From NCBI GenBank assembly GCA_021030915.1, contig JAGEMR010000007.1:62001-126000 (forward strand): DNA of 64,000 nt, written 5' to 3'. Origin of the DNA: Astrothelium macrocarpum. Lineage: Eukaryota; Ascomycota; Dothideomycetes; Trypetheliales; Trypetheliaceae. The position numbers and the translations under genes were made by a program. This document shows, piece by piece, positions 1 to 10,447 of the stretch. The notes beneath the pieces are model-generated. The model saw nothing but the letters and a program-made list of their open reading frames with translations. It had not been told where the DNA came from and made no database searches. The stretch's first letter is position 1. The number at the start of each line of letters is the position of its first letter.

Positions 1-3000
1 GCAGAAACTCAACTATTACGGAGTCTGCTTCTGGAATCCCTCCGGTATTGACACTTAATAGTACCGAGTATACGGCGAGCAATGGAACTTATACAGTATC
101 TGGACAACAATTGTCTGCCGGCTACGAAATATATGTACACCCTGCGTGTTATTCGACGGCAGTTAACCCCTCGACCCCTAACTGCACAACCACCACAAAT
201 TTTCACACAACCGTGACTTACAATAATAGTTGCGGAGCCTGTACTATTTATGGCGGAGAAGTAAGACTCTTGTATTTTCCTGTCACAGCAAATACGTCTC
301 AAAACCTCTGCAGTGCCTCGATACGAGCCAGCACGACTTGTCCATTTGGAGCTACCATCAGCCAATCCTTCACAACGGGCAATCTTTACGCTCCTCCCTG
401 CGACTACGTTTCCGTTAATGAAACACTTCCTCCTGATGAAGGACCCTACGATATTGTCAATGGTACAACGTATTGGGCGAACAAGGCCTACATCTCTCTT
501 GCAATTGCATACGCCTCTGGCTCCTGCGGTTACGTCGGCGCTCAGCACACCTCCACCTTCCTCACACTCAAGTCATCCGATGTTTATAGCATCTTCGGCT
601 ACAATGAAAACGTGGACGCCGGTTGGTCCTTTAACTTCCAGGACCTAAATACACCTATGCCTGCGGTTGCGTACCCCTATATTGGCCAAGGGGGAGGGTG
701 CTCCGCTCCTGACCAGTGGTTCAACGATTGGCAATGGCCTAACGCGGTTGACGGTACTCAGGGAGGTTATGGTCCTTGTGCAACCATCGTTCAGGATGCA
801 GTGAGCCCGTATCTTGTGGCTCCGCCCCAGTTACGCTCTCTGGACTCCCAGTGGAACCAATGTGGCCTCTTTCTCGGGGGTCTCTACGATCCCCCCTACG
901 CGCTGACCCAGGCAAGCACAGCAGAAGCGCCCACGCCAGCACCAACTTTTACGGCCCCACAAATCTCGCCGGCTCCAGCACCCTCGCCCTCCACCGCACC
1001 CCAGACAACGACCGTGGTGTCCCCCTTGCCCGATTCCTCTTCTCCTTCGGCTTCACCATCCAAAATCAGCCATGTGTCTGCGCCTTCGCTTTCTCCATCA
1101 GATAATAGCCCGCCCCCCGCACCGTCTCCTTCCCCATCAAAGAACAGTCCGCCGCCGGCGCCATCCCCTTCACCGTCAAATAGTAGTCCTTCCCCGGCAC
1201 CACCCCCCTCTTCATCGGAAAATGACCCCGAACCCACGCTCTCAAAGAACAACCCGGTTTCAGCGTCCGCCAGCAATGACCCAGCCCCTATTCCCTCTCC
1301 TTCACCCCCAAAGAATAGTCCAGCTCCCGCTGCCTCCAGTCATGACCCAACACCCGGACCTTCTCAGTCACCCTCAGAGAACAATCCAGCTCCCGTGCCT
1401 TCGAATGATCCAGGAACTTCGGCCAGCGCGGCAGAAATCGTATCGTCTCTTCTAGGGGGCGGAGGAGGAGCGAAGAACCCCGGGTCAGAAGCTTCTGCAT
1501 CCGCGCCTCTCAGCAAAGACCCAGCCCCTATCCCCTCTCCTTCACCTTTGAAGAAGACGCCAGCGCCTGTGCTCTCGAATGATCCAGGAACGCCAGCCAG
1601 TGCGACGGAAATCGTGTCGTCTCTTCCAGGAAGCGGAGGAGGAGCGGAAGATCCTGGATCAGAAGCTTCTGCATCCGCGCCTTCCAACAGTATTCCAGTT
1701 CCCGCCCCACTCAGCAAGAATCCAGCTCCCGTACTCTCTCCTTCACCCTCACATGATAATCCGGTCACAGCGCCCCAAAATGATCCAGCGCTGTCCAGTG
1801 CGACAGAAATCGCGTCGTCTCATCCAGGAAGCGGAGGAGGAGCGGAAGACCCCGGGTCAAAAGCTTCTGCATCCGCACCCTCAAATAGTGTTCCAGCTCC
1901 CCTCCCGTTCAGCAAGGATCTAGCTCCCGCACCCTCCCCTTCGCCCTTGCATAATGATCCAGCGCCCACCCCCTCGAATGGTCCGGGACCGTCGGTCAGC
2001 GCGGCGGAGATTGTGTCGTCTATTCTTGGAGGCGGAGGAGAAGCAGCGGAACCCGACCCCGGAGACCCCCGGTCAGGGGCTTCTTCTGACCCCGCTTCCA
2101 GTTCTGCGGGCGTTGGTCCCGGCGCGGGATCGTCTAGAGGCTCCGGAGCGGGCTCCGAAGTGGGTTCGGAGTCTGGTGCTGGCTCTGGTTCTGGTCATGG
2201 CTCTAGCTCTGGTTCGGAGCCTGGTGCTGGCTCCGGCTCTGGCCCTGGCTCTGGGGGCAGTGGCGGAAGCGGTGGAAACGGAGGCTCTTCTTCGGGGAGT
2301 GCAACTGGTGGATCGGGGGAATCGGGATCCGGAAGCGAGTCGGGATCCAGTGGTCATGGATCGGGGAGTGTGGGCGATGGTGGATCTTCTGGATCAGCGT
2401 CTTCTGGATCAGGGTCACCAGGCTCGGGTTCTTCCAAGTCGGGGCCATTAGGCTCGGAACATTCAGGCCAGGGATCCTCCGGTCCAGGCTCGTCAAGCTC
2501 TGGCTCAGCGGGATCAGGCTCGGCAGGTTCGGGATCGGGATATACAGGTTCGGGCTCCGGATTGAGCTTGGGTTCGGCTTCAAGCTCTGGAGGCCGCAAT
2601 CCGAGCTCCTCCGACCCAGGTTCTCCAGGCTCTGGGTCATCCAATTTGCAGCCGGTCGTCACCGTAGGAGGTGTTCCTGTCTCCGCGGCTCCAAGTAATC
2701 CCGGGGGTGTCGTCGTTGGAGGTTCCACATATCAGCCAGGCCAGTCTGCTACTATCGGTAATATACCAGTTTCCATCGCAACAGGAGGCATCGTTATTCC
2801 AGGAAGCGGCGGAAGTTCTGCAAAGACATTTAATATTTCTGCAGCTGGAAGCAGTTCGTCAAATGGTGAGCAAAGCGGAATAGTCCGTACCGGAGCAATC
2901 TTCACTGCTGGAGGACAGACTTATACTGCTGCTCCTGTGGCGGACCCCAATGGCGGCTCGGAAGGAGAACAAACCTTCACCCCTCGCTCTTCCGGCAGTA

Positions 3001-4184
3001 TCGTAGCCATAGAAGGTCATACGCTCACTGCAGGGGGTGAACCCGCTACACTTCCCAATGGTCAGATTGTGAGTGCTGGCAGCTCTGGCATTGTTATTGA
3101 CACAGGCCCTGCAGCTATCACCAAAGCCTTTTCTTCCATACCGGGATCCAACACCGTTGCAGAGTCTCCTCAGGCCATCTTCACCCTTGGCAATTCTGCT
3201 GTCACTGCATCAAAAGTGTCCTCGGATGTTGCAGTCGTTGCCGGACAGACTTTGTCACAAGGTGGCTCGGCAGTGACGGTCGATGGCAGCGCTATTTCTG
3301 TCGGAAGCTTTGGTCTCATCGTGGGCACAGCCTCCGCAGCCGTTACCAAAGCTTTCTCTTCCATACCAGGATCCAGTGACACGGCAGAGTCTTCTCAGGC
3401 CATCTTTACCGTTGGGAAATCGGCTATCACTGCATCAGGGGGTTCCTCCGGTGTTGTAGTTGTTGCTGGACAGACTCTGTCGGGTGGTGGTTCAGCCGCA
3501 ACGATTGACGGTAGCGTTGTCTCTGTGGGAAGCCCTGGTCTTATCGTGGGAACAGGCTCCGCAGCGCTTACTGAAGCGTTCTCGGCCCTCTCAAGTTTCG
3601 CTGGCACAGCATCAGGGCTCTCTCAGGTTGTTGTGACTCTTGGTGGCTCGGCTGCTACTGCATTAGAAACGTCTTCTGGTGTCATAGTTGTTGCTGGACA
3701 AACTCTTACTCCCGGCGGAGCGGCTGCTACAGTTCACGGCACTGTTGTGTCTGCTGTGAGCTCGGGCATCATTCTAGGTACTGGTTCGGTAGCTATCACC
3801 AAGGCTTTCTCTGACGCCCCTGTGTCTGGCAACACAGTAACGGAGTCGTCTGAGGCCGTTATCACTCTTGGCAGCTCTACTATCACCGCGACAGAGGGTT
3901 CATCTGGTGCTGTGGTGCTCGATGGAACAACTTTGTCTCTTGGTGGACCGGCTGTGACAGCTGATGGTAGCATTGTGTCTGCCGCTAGCTCTGGCATCGT
4001 TATTGGTGGCCCAAACAGCCAAAGCAGTACCATTGACTATTCAGCAGCTCCTACGGCTACTGGAAGCACTGGCAGCAGTGGTGCTGCCACAGCAACAAGT
4101 AAGAGCGGAGCAATCCCCTTAAGAGCATGGAAATTCTCTGGTGGACTACTGGCTCTTCTTGTTGGAGGTTTGGCATTACTTTAA
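1..4184 (+). CDS. Large Ser/Gly/Pro-rich GPI-type cell-wall protein (5' end outside window)
   Basis: The frame is open from base 3 with no Met at its head, so the true start lies upstream; the stop is at 4182-4184. Visible order: a Cys- and Asn-glycosylation-rich globular segment (to about base 900), a Pro/Ser/Ala linker with degenerate repeats (about 900-2040), a Gly/Ser-rich stretch (2040-2640), then about five units of 75 residues built on a VVAGQTLSxGG core (3000-4010). The C-terminus is a Ser/Gly/Ala spacer, a basic stretch and a hydrophobic tail ending GGLALL, as in GPI-attachment signals. I infer an extracellular wall or adhesin-like protein. Repeats of this VVAGQTL kind are common in fungal wall proteins, but no enzymatic domain is recognisable. 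The linker switch from Pro to Gly coincides with a C-rich to G-rich strand switch. Confidence 0.8.
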   Translation, partial: RNSTITESASGIPPVLTLNSTEYTASNGTYTVSGQQLSAGYEIYVHPACYSTAVNPSTPNCTTTTNFHTTVTYNNSCGACTIYGGEVRLLYFPVTANTSQNLCSASIRASTTCPFGATISQSFTTGNLYAPPCDYVSVNETLPPDEGPYDIVNGTTYWANKAYISLAIAYASGSCGYVGAQHTSTFLTLKSSDVYSIFGYNENVDAGWSFNFQDLNTPMPAVAYPYIGQGGGCSAPDQWFNDWQWPNAVDGTQGGYGPCATIVQDAVSPYLVAPPQLRSLDSQWNQCGLFLGGLYDPPYALTQASTAEAPTPAPTFTAPQISPAPAPSPSTAPQTTTVVSPLPDSSSPSASPSKISHVSAPSLSPSDNSPPPAPSPSPSKNSPPPAPSPSPSNSSPSPAPPPSSSENDPEPTLSKNNPVSASASNDPAPIPSPSPPKNSPAPAASSHDPTPGPSQSPSENNPAPVPSNDPGTSASAAEIVSSLLGGGGGAKNPGSEASASAPLSKDPAPIPSPSPLKKTPAPVLSNDPGTPASATEIVSSLPGSGGGAEDPGSEASASAPSNSIPVPAPLSKNPAPVLSPSPSHDNPVTAPQNDPALSSATEIASSHPGSGGGAEDPGSKASASAPSNSVPAPLPFSKDLAPAPSPSPLHNDPAPTPSNGPGPSVSAAEIVSSILGGGGEAAEPDPGDPRSGASSDPASSSAGVGPGAGSSRGSGAGSEVGSESGAGSGSGHGSSSGSEPGAGSGSGPGSGGSGGSGGNGGSSSGSATGGSGESGSGSESGSSGHGSGSVGDGGSSGSASSGSGSPGSGSSKSGPLGSEHSGQGSSGPGSSSSGSAGSGSAGSGSGYTGSGSGLSLGSASSSGGRNPSSSDPGSPGSGSSNLQPVVTVGGVPVSAAPSNPGGVVVGGSTYQPGQSATIGNIPVSIATGGIVIPGSGGSSAKTFNISAAGSSSSNGEQSGIVRTGAIFTAGGQTYTAAPVADPNGGSEGEQTFTPRSSGSIVAIEGHTLTAGGEPATLPNGQIVSAGSSGIVIDTGPAAITKAFSSIPGSNTVAESPQAIFTLGNSAVTASKVSSDVAVVAGQTLSQGGSAVTVDGSAISVGSFGLIVGTASAAVTKAFSSIPGSSDTAESSQAIFTVGKSAITASGGSSGVVVVAGQTLSGGGSAATIDGSVVSVGSPGLIVGTGSAALTEAFSALSSFAGTASGLSQVVVTLGGSAATALETSSGVIVVAGQTLTPGGAAATVHGTVVSAVSSGIILGTGSVAITKAFSDAPVSGNTVTESSEAVITLGSSTITATEGSSGAVVLDGTTLSLGGPAVTADGSIVSAASSGIVIGGPNSQSSTIDYSAAPTATGSTGSSGAATATSKSGAIPLRAWKFSGGLLALLVGGLALL
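1386..2060 (+). repeat. Four degenerate tandem units in wall-protein linker
   Basis: A block encoding NDPG...SAAEIVSSLLGGGGGA recurs with marker positions near 1431, 1605, 1803 and 2004, giving spacings of about 174, 198 and 201 bases. All spacings keep frame, so copy-number change would alter linker length without disrupting the protein. Confidence 0.8.
3000..4010 (+). repeat. About five 225-bp units encoding VVAGQTL-type repeats
   Basis: Units with the core (V/I)(A/L)xGxTLxxGGxA(V/A)T recur at about 225-base intervals, with cores near 3010, 3237, 3462, 3688 and 3912. Each is followed by a VSAxSSGIVIGT-like segment and a TKAFSS linker. The copies are diverged, so this is an old array. Confidence 0.75.
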
Positions 4185-5296
4185 CCCGGAATTTGACGCA
4201 TGTGATTAGTGAAAGTCTTCTTGATACCAATTTGCATAGCATTTGCTGGGTGGATTGAAATTTAGTTGGAGTACGGTCATTTTGGGTTCGATGTGTGGAC
4301 GTAGGGAACATTGTAATGCATATATTTAATGTAGGAGGCACAGGAGAGAAAAGGTTCAGAATGTAAGAGTTCTGCCGAGGTCTTCCTCGTTGCAGATCTG
4401 TCCAGTTCGCTATTCGTATGGATACCGACAGCGACTTCTCTCTTACTTTCTTCGGATTCGTATCATCAAATTTACGCAGACAAAGCGATTTTTCCAAATC
4501 ATTGATTGAGGTACAGCATGACCCAGCTTGTTTCTTCGGTCATAGAATCCTATGCCTTCGTCCAAAATAATTCTCGCTGGCCTTGAGTCAAGCCTTGTGA
4601 GCGATTGGTTGAAGGATTTCCAATCGATCAAAGCACTACACGCCAATTTCGTCTTCGAAGGCTTCGTTACGCTTCGGGTATCCAGACAAAAGTCTAATTA
4701 GTCCTCAATGTCTGAGAAGGCAATGGCGAAAGAAAGTAAAAATTGAAGACATGGAAATCCTGCACATCCCTTTGCATAAATCATTTGATCATCTCATCCC
4801 TTCATTCTGAGGGTACCAGATCATGTATAGAAAATAGACGGATGGAAAGAAAGATGCAAGATGTGCCTTTAAGATGTCTCTCTCCTACTACACCGGCGAT
4901 AGTAAGATATGTACTCCCTAGCGCGTAAAGAGTCTTGGCAATATGCCGGCGTTGTCTTGGCAGCGGGCCATCTTACTCCCCCACGTTATCCCGAGTTCAA
5001 GCACGCCATAATCGCCTTTTGCTTCATCAGCGCGCGTCTCTATTCTCGTCACGCGTTCTGGCCGTCTGTTCGTCAAGTTGCACGCACAGATGACTCTATC
5101 TCGTCTAGCCGTACGGGCGGATGTCATCGCCTTAGCCCCTGCTCTCCGAGGCCTCAGATCAGGGCCAGGACCACCATGAATCTGCCCAATTCGTGGCGCT
5201 CAGCCTCAACCCTAAAGCGTAAGATCGCTAAGCCCTGGGAACAGATCTGAATCTTTTCCGCTTGAGTATCCCTCGCTGCAATTTCTCGCTCCGACG
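4185..5296. other. Intergenic, no supported gene
   Basis: This is the 3' flank of the wall-protein gene and the promoter region of the sulfatase. A 113-codon open frame at 4909-5250 has no recognisable domain and runs into the likely 5' leader of the sulfatase, so I do not call it a gene. Confidence 0.6.
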
Positions 5297-7060
5297 ATGA
5301 GCCGACCCAATTTCCTCCTTGTCGTTGCGGACGATCTAGGCTTTTCCGATACTGGACCGTACGGCTCCGAAATCAAGACACCACACATCGACAGGCTTGC
5401 TCAAGATGGAATACGCTTCACCGATTTTCATGCTGCTTCAGCATGTTCGCCAACAAGGTCAATGCTTCTTAGCGGAACCGATCATCACATTGCTGGCATT
5501 GGAACCATGGTCGAATCGTTGAGGGACTTCCAGAAGGACAAGCCTGGCTATGAAGGATATTTGAACGACAAGGTTGTCCCACTACCAGAGTTACTGCGGG
5601 ATAGTGGCTACAAAACATACATGTCTGGAAAATGGCATCTCGGACTAGGCAAAGAACGATGGCCATGTGCTCGGGGATTCGATCGATCCTTTTCACTACT
5701 TCCCGTAAGGGAATTCCCGAAGAATTGGCTTACCGGCCTAGAAGACTGACGCTGAAAGGGTGCTGCAAATCATTATGCCTACGAACCTCAACTCGAAAAC
5801 GGTGACAATAGACCTGCGTTACTTGCCCGAACCCCACCATACTACGTTGAGGACGACAAGCACATTCCACCAAAAGAGCTCGGCCCGAACTTTTATTCGA
5901 CCGATGCTTTCGCTGATAAGATGCTGCAATATCTTGACGAGCGCTCAGAAGCTGAGCGTGAGCAACCCTTCTTCGCATATCTGGCGTTTTCCGCTCCCCA
6001 CTGGCCACTCCAGGCACCAGAGGAAGACATAGTACCATATCGGGGTAGATACGACGATGGTCCTGAAGCCCTCAGACAAGAACGAGTCCGAAATCTGAAA
6101 AAGAGTGGATTAGTTCCCGAACATGCAATCGCGCACGAAGTCGTAGCCCCTCACCAGCATCGCATGATGTCGCGACACTGGGACACCCTCTCACCATCCG
6201 AAAAGACATATTCCAGCCGCACCATGGAAATCTACGCGGGCATGGTCCAGCGACTCGACTCCCAACTCGGCCGCGTGCTCGACTACCTCCACCAGACCTC
6301 CGAACTCGACAACACCTTCGTCATCTTCATGTCCGACAACGGCGCCGAGGGCACGCTCCTCGAAGCGGCGCCGATCATTGGCGAGAACATCTTCGCGCAC
6401 ATCGACAAGTACTACAACAACGCGCTCGCCAACATGGGCCGCTTCGACTCGTACGTGTGGTACGGGCCGCACTGGGCCTCGGCCGGCACCGCCCCCGCCC
6501 GTCTCTACAAGGCCTTCATCGCCGAGGGCGGCATCCGCGTGCCCTGCATCCTCCGCTATCCGCCGCTCACACACGCGCTGCCGCGCAACACCATCGAGCA
6601 CGCCTTCTGCACCGTCATGGACCTGTACCCGACCATCCTCGAGCTCGCGGGTGCGAGCTACCCGACCTCTCCCTACCAGGGTCGCGCTATCGTGCCCCTC
6701 CGCGGAACCTCCTGGCTGCCGTACCTCCGCGCGAATGGCTCGTCCCCCGCTGCTGTGGATGGGGAGCAGCGGCGCATCCACGCCGACGAGACGGTGACGG
6801 GTTGGGAGCTGTTTGGGCGGTTGGCGGTGCGGCAGGGCCGGTGGAAGGCGACGTTCATCCCGCAGCCGTACGGGCCGGAGGTGTGGGAGCTGTTCGATTT
6901 GGAGCAGGACCCCGGGGAGACGCGCAGCGTGGCGGCGGAGCAACCTGCGAAGTTGCAGGAGCTGTTGCGCGCGTGGACGGCGTATGTTGGGGAGGTCGGC
7001 GTGGTGCAGGAGCCGCCTGAGTATGGGACGCTGGTGGTGGAGGAGAAGAGTGGTGGATGA
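5297..7060 (+). CDS. Arylsulfatase-family sulfatase
   Basis: Exons 5297-5704 and 5759-7060; the 54-bp intron carries an in-frame stop if retained. Product 569 aa. It hydrolyses sulfate esters; the natural substrate cannot be read from the sequence. The N-terminus begins directly with the family beta-strand and metal ligands (LLVVADDLGF, Asp12/Asp13). The sulfatase signature CSPTR follows at Cys50-Arg54, with Cys50 the residue expected to become formylglycine. GKWHLG lies near residue 113 and a SDNGAEG metal-site motif in the middle. There is no signal peptide, so it is probably intracellular, as in fungal sulfate-scavenging sulfatases. Third codon positions are mixed in exon 1 but almost all G/C from about 6200, with a C-rich to G-rich switch near 6770. 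Confidence 0.9.
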
Positions 7061-7375
7061 CGTTGTGGCGATGCAACCGTGGTGTGAGCTGGTTGCCGCG
7101 GCGGAGAAGAATCAGATGGTATCTAGAGCGGAACTGGAATTTGTGCGCTTTGCAATCAGCGCTGGCATTCAAAAGGGAGAATGAATCATTGCACAAGGAT
7201 TATGAAGCCGTTCGGTCAAAATGAAGAAACGGTTTTGAAGTGTTCATAGCATGTTGATTAAGAAAGAACGCCCGCTGATGCGTATTATGTACAATCCCAT
7301 GCAACACTCAAGGTATCAACAAATGATTAAGAAATGTCGTGTGTCCAATCCTAAGTCGATCCTAAAGCCGAAGTC
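7061..7375. other. Convergent 3' flanks
   Basis: A short AT-richer spacer between the sulfatase stop and the stop of the minus-strand lectin-like gene. It presumably holds both 3' UTRs; no further gene is visible. Confidence 0.6.
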
Positions 7376-9416
7376 CTATGCTGACCAAGGCAAACTCGCG
7401 TTGAACGTCGGCTGCATATTCGTGCTCCAACCACTTGTGATCACATTCGCATTCTGATCCTGATACATTAGCACTGTCCCGTTTCCAACGAACAAGTTTG
7501 CTAATTTGGAGCCTTGAGCGCTGGAATTGGCGATGATCATCTCAGATTCGTACTGGGTGGCGTTGTAGTTCAGTGATGCCGTGACCTCCTGGATTGACCC
7601 GTCCTGGAGCTGGAAGGTGATTGTTTCGGTGTTTTGGCCGTCGAAAGAGATTGCTAAGCCCGTACCAGCAGCGAGGTTGGTGTTCAGTTGTTCGTATTGA
7701 GGACCTGTTGAGAGAGATGTATTAGCAGATTCTATAGAAGACCGATGATTGTAAAGAGGGGAAGAGAGAATAAGGAGCAGCGAAAAGAAGACTAGCGGAG
7801 GAGATAGCAAAACTGATAAAGTCACCAACACAAATTTTGAAGCCACCAGTGGTTGCAATAAGAAATGTCATCCGAGACCACAAGAGATATAATTCGCCGT
7901 AGGCTTTGTCGGGAGAACCTCGTACCATCTTAAACGATTTTAAATCATAAACAATCCGGTCGACGTTCGGTGAAAATGAATTGTAGGATGCTCTTGTCTG
8001 GTCTTGCGGAAAGCCTCTCGACGAGGCCTGCGACGAATTATATCTCTCGCAGTCGCGGGTTACTATCTCTTATTGCGGCCACTGGTGAGGCCAGCTCATC
8101 GAATGTGACATTTGCACCTCGAAAGGATGTGTAGATCCTTGGAAAGGATAGAAGAGTAGAGGCTCACCGTATTGCCACCCGACGGGAGCGTTATCGGCCG
8201 CATTGTAGTCCACCCATGCTTGCTGCAATTTGGATGCAGTGGAATTGATGTAGAAGAGATCCAGGATTTCGTCGTGTATATTGCAGGCTATGCCGGATTG
8301 CTCATCCATATTGTTCCAGTTATTGTAAAACTGCCAGTTCCACGTGTCGTTGCTCAAGTCGGCTCCCATCTCCTGAACTGAATTGTCGCCACTGGCGCCG
8401 TAATAAAGTCGAAGGCCTTGTCCAGGGTTATTTAAAAAATCGCCCCAGCAAGCTGCCAAGGCTACATTGGAACGACCGAGGGCTGCCGTATTCGTCGCAC
8501 TGAGACCGCCGTTGGACCACTGATTGTTGGAGCTGCTGTCGGTGATGGCATCCTTCAAATGATTGTTATTGTCTATGTAGATTACATGGCGCTATACAGA
8601 TGATTAGTACTCTCCTTTCGGCAATACTGCAACGAGTTCCGCATAGAGTGATGGGATAATAATGTAGAGCAGGTCTCATAAACCTGAACACTTTCTGGAA
8701 AGATGGAGAGCACTTACAGTAAGGCTGTTCGTTGCGTTCCTGACATATGATAAAGCAACAATCGGACTTCCCGGTTTCGCATCTGTAGCAACAGTGGAAT
8801 TGGTCGAATTGCTAAAAACATTGGCGCTATCGTTTGCTGGATTCCACATGTTTTCTATAATTTGATTCGATTGGTCCTGTATGTAGGTGACTGGGTTATG
8901 GCTATCGCCATCAAGTTGCACAGCTGCTATGCCACTGCCAGTTTGCGCAGGATAGGGTTTGATCGTGTTACCCGAAGAGGAGGGATTCGATGAGGCAGAG
9001 TTCGATGAGCCGCCGGTACTTGTGCTCGACTTTCTAGATCCCAATACACCTCCAAGAACGGCTGCTAGAATGATGATAACGATGACAGCCAAAACAAGTG
9101 CAATGAAACCCCAAAATGGTAATCCGCATATTCTTCTTCGACCTTGCTGTGGCGATGTGTGATCTGTTTGAGCGTTCTGAGAACTGCTGTATGGAGGACT
9201 CGGATCGTTTTGGTCTGGTGCGAAGTAGCCTTCTCCTTTGGATTGAATCATTATTTTTTGATCATTCTGTTCTGATAGCACTTCAGGGAAGTCATTCCGT
9301 TCCTGAACTTCTGGGGGATTATCTGAAGAATGTTCATAGGGTTTATCCTTGGGTGCTACGTCTGGAACAACTATCAGGCCGTCATCCACGACAGGCGAGT
9401 ATCTAGCCGTAGACAT
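7376..9416 (-). CDS. Single-pass membrane protein with fucose-lectin-like beta-propeller region
   Basis: Exons on the minus strand: 9416-8718, 8591-8168, about 8068-7826, and 7704-7376. Phases agree and give about 564 aa; the third acceptor could instead be six bases further on. Order: an acidic cytosolic N-terminus (about 95 aa) ending in RRR, one strong TM helix (FIALVLAVIVIIILAAVLGG), a Ser-rich stalk, then a Trp/Tyr/Asn-rich extracellular part with repeated short beta-strand-like motifs (VALSYVRN, HVIYIDNNNH, LRLYYGASG, GELYLLWSRM). This resembles fungal proteins assigned to the fucose-specific lectin fold. Type II topology is inferred and sugar binding is not demonstrated. The gene shares a 1-kb divergent intergenic region with Tad3. 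Confidence 0.65.
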
Positions 9417-10447
9417 GAGGCGCAGGCTGTGTAACTGATTTCAGGGCAGTAAAGAAAAATAGTAGGAAGGTATGGAGACTTTTACTGTGCAACATTGCGA
9501 AAAGGCAAATCTGGCCCCCAATTTTAATCGAAGTCCCCTCTACTAATGACTGGGCTTACACTGCGCTAGGGAGTACAGTTGATTGCACCAAGAAGATCCT
9601 CAAGAAGATCCTGGTGTGAAACAAGTGCGAGGTGGCTGCTCTCTGAATTCACGCAACGAATCAAACTCGTGCATCTGGGCCGTGCGGTAGGAAGTATTTA
9701 TCTGATTTAGGGCGTAAACGTTGTTGCTGGGATATGATTCGGCCTGGGCCGTGGTGGGTGAGGCTATTTTCGGATTTCAACGGTTGTGAATGCTCGGATG
9801 CCCTCAAGACGGACATGTTGATGTGAAAGATGTTGCTTTCAGGAAGCATGATCCCGTTTTAGCGAGGCAGAACTCTGTAAAGCATCACCAGAACTTGCCA
9901 AGGATTGAAAGTTTGCGACGTTCATCAAGATGAGAGGCATTTATCTAAAGATGAGACTGAGATGAAACGAGGTGGCGCCGTTCAATAGCGGCTGTTATTA
10001 TTGAATACAAAACGAGTAGAAGGGTATTGGGGCTGAAAAAGTAGCTGCCTAGGTAGGAAAAGAGGAATGCCGGTTTTTCAGCCCCCAAAGTTCTCTTCCA
10101 GATAAGATCGTCGTAGATGTACGAAGCTGACTCGGAGAGATGATCTTCATGTAAGCAGAAAGTTGGATCTGGAGAACCAGTGAACCGTCCAATTAGGCTT
10201 GCAGACGGATGCGACGTCCATGCAGAACCGTGCAAATGCAGATACTAGTCATGAACACTCAGGGCAAGCCTCGTTGGATTATGAGCTGGTTATCGTTTGA
10301 CCGCTCGGAAGACATGAGGATACAAACAAGTCACGAAAGCACGTGATGGCGCGAATGAGCAGACAACAGTGTCCCGCCTGCCCCCGCTATAGTATGGAGT
10401 TGCTCCGTTGATTTGGTCCCTTTCTCTGCGAGGTAGCCACAACCACA
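9417..10447. other. Divergent promoter region, lectin-like (-) and Tad3-like (+)
   Basis: About 1 kb between two divergent starts. Only short open frames without recognisable domains are present, and I see no clear regulatory motif. Confidence 0.5.

Noticed and set aside
4909..5250. 113-codon open frame before the sulfatase
   Set aside because: No domain, and it lies in the probable promoter and leader.
6191..6943. 250-codon antisense open frame over the sulfatase
   Set aside because: It lies opposite a high-GC3 part of a clear sulfatase; stop codons are rare on the opposite strand of such sequence, and the translation is Arg/Gly/Val-rich without a domain.
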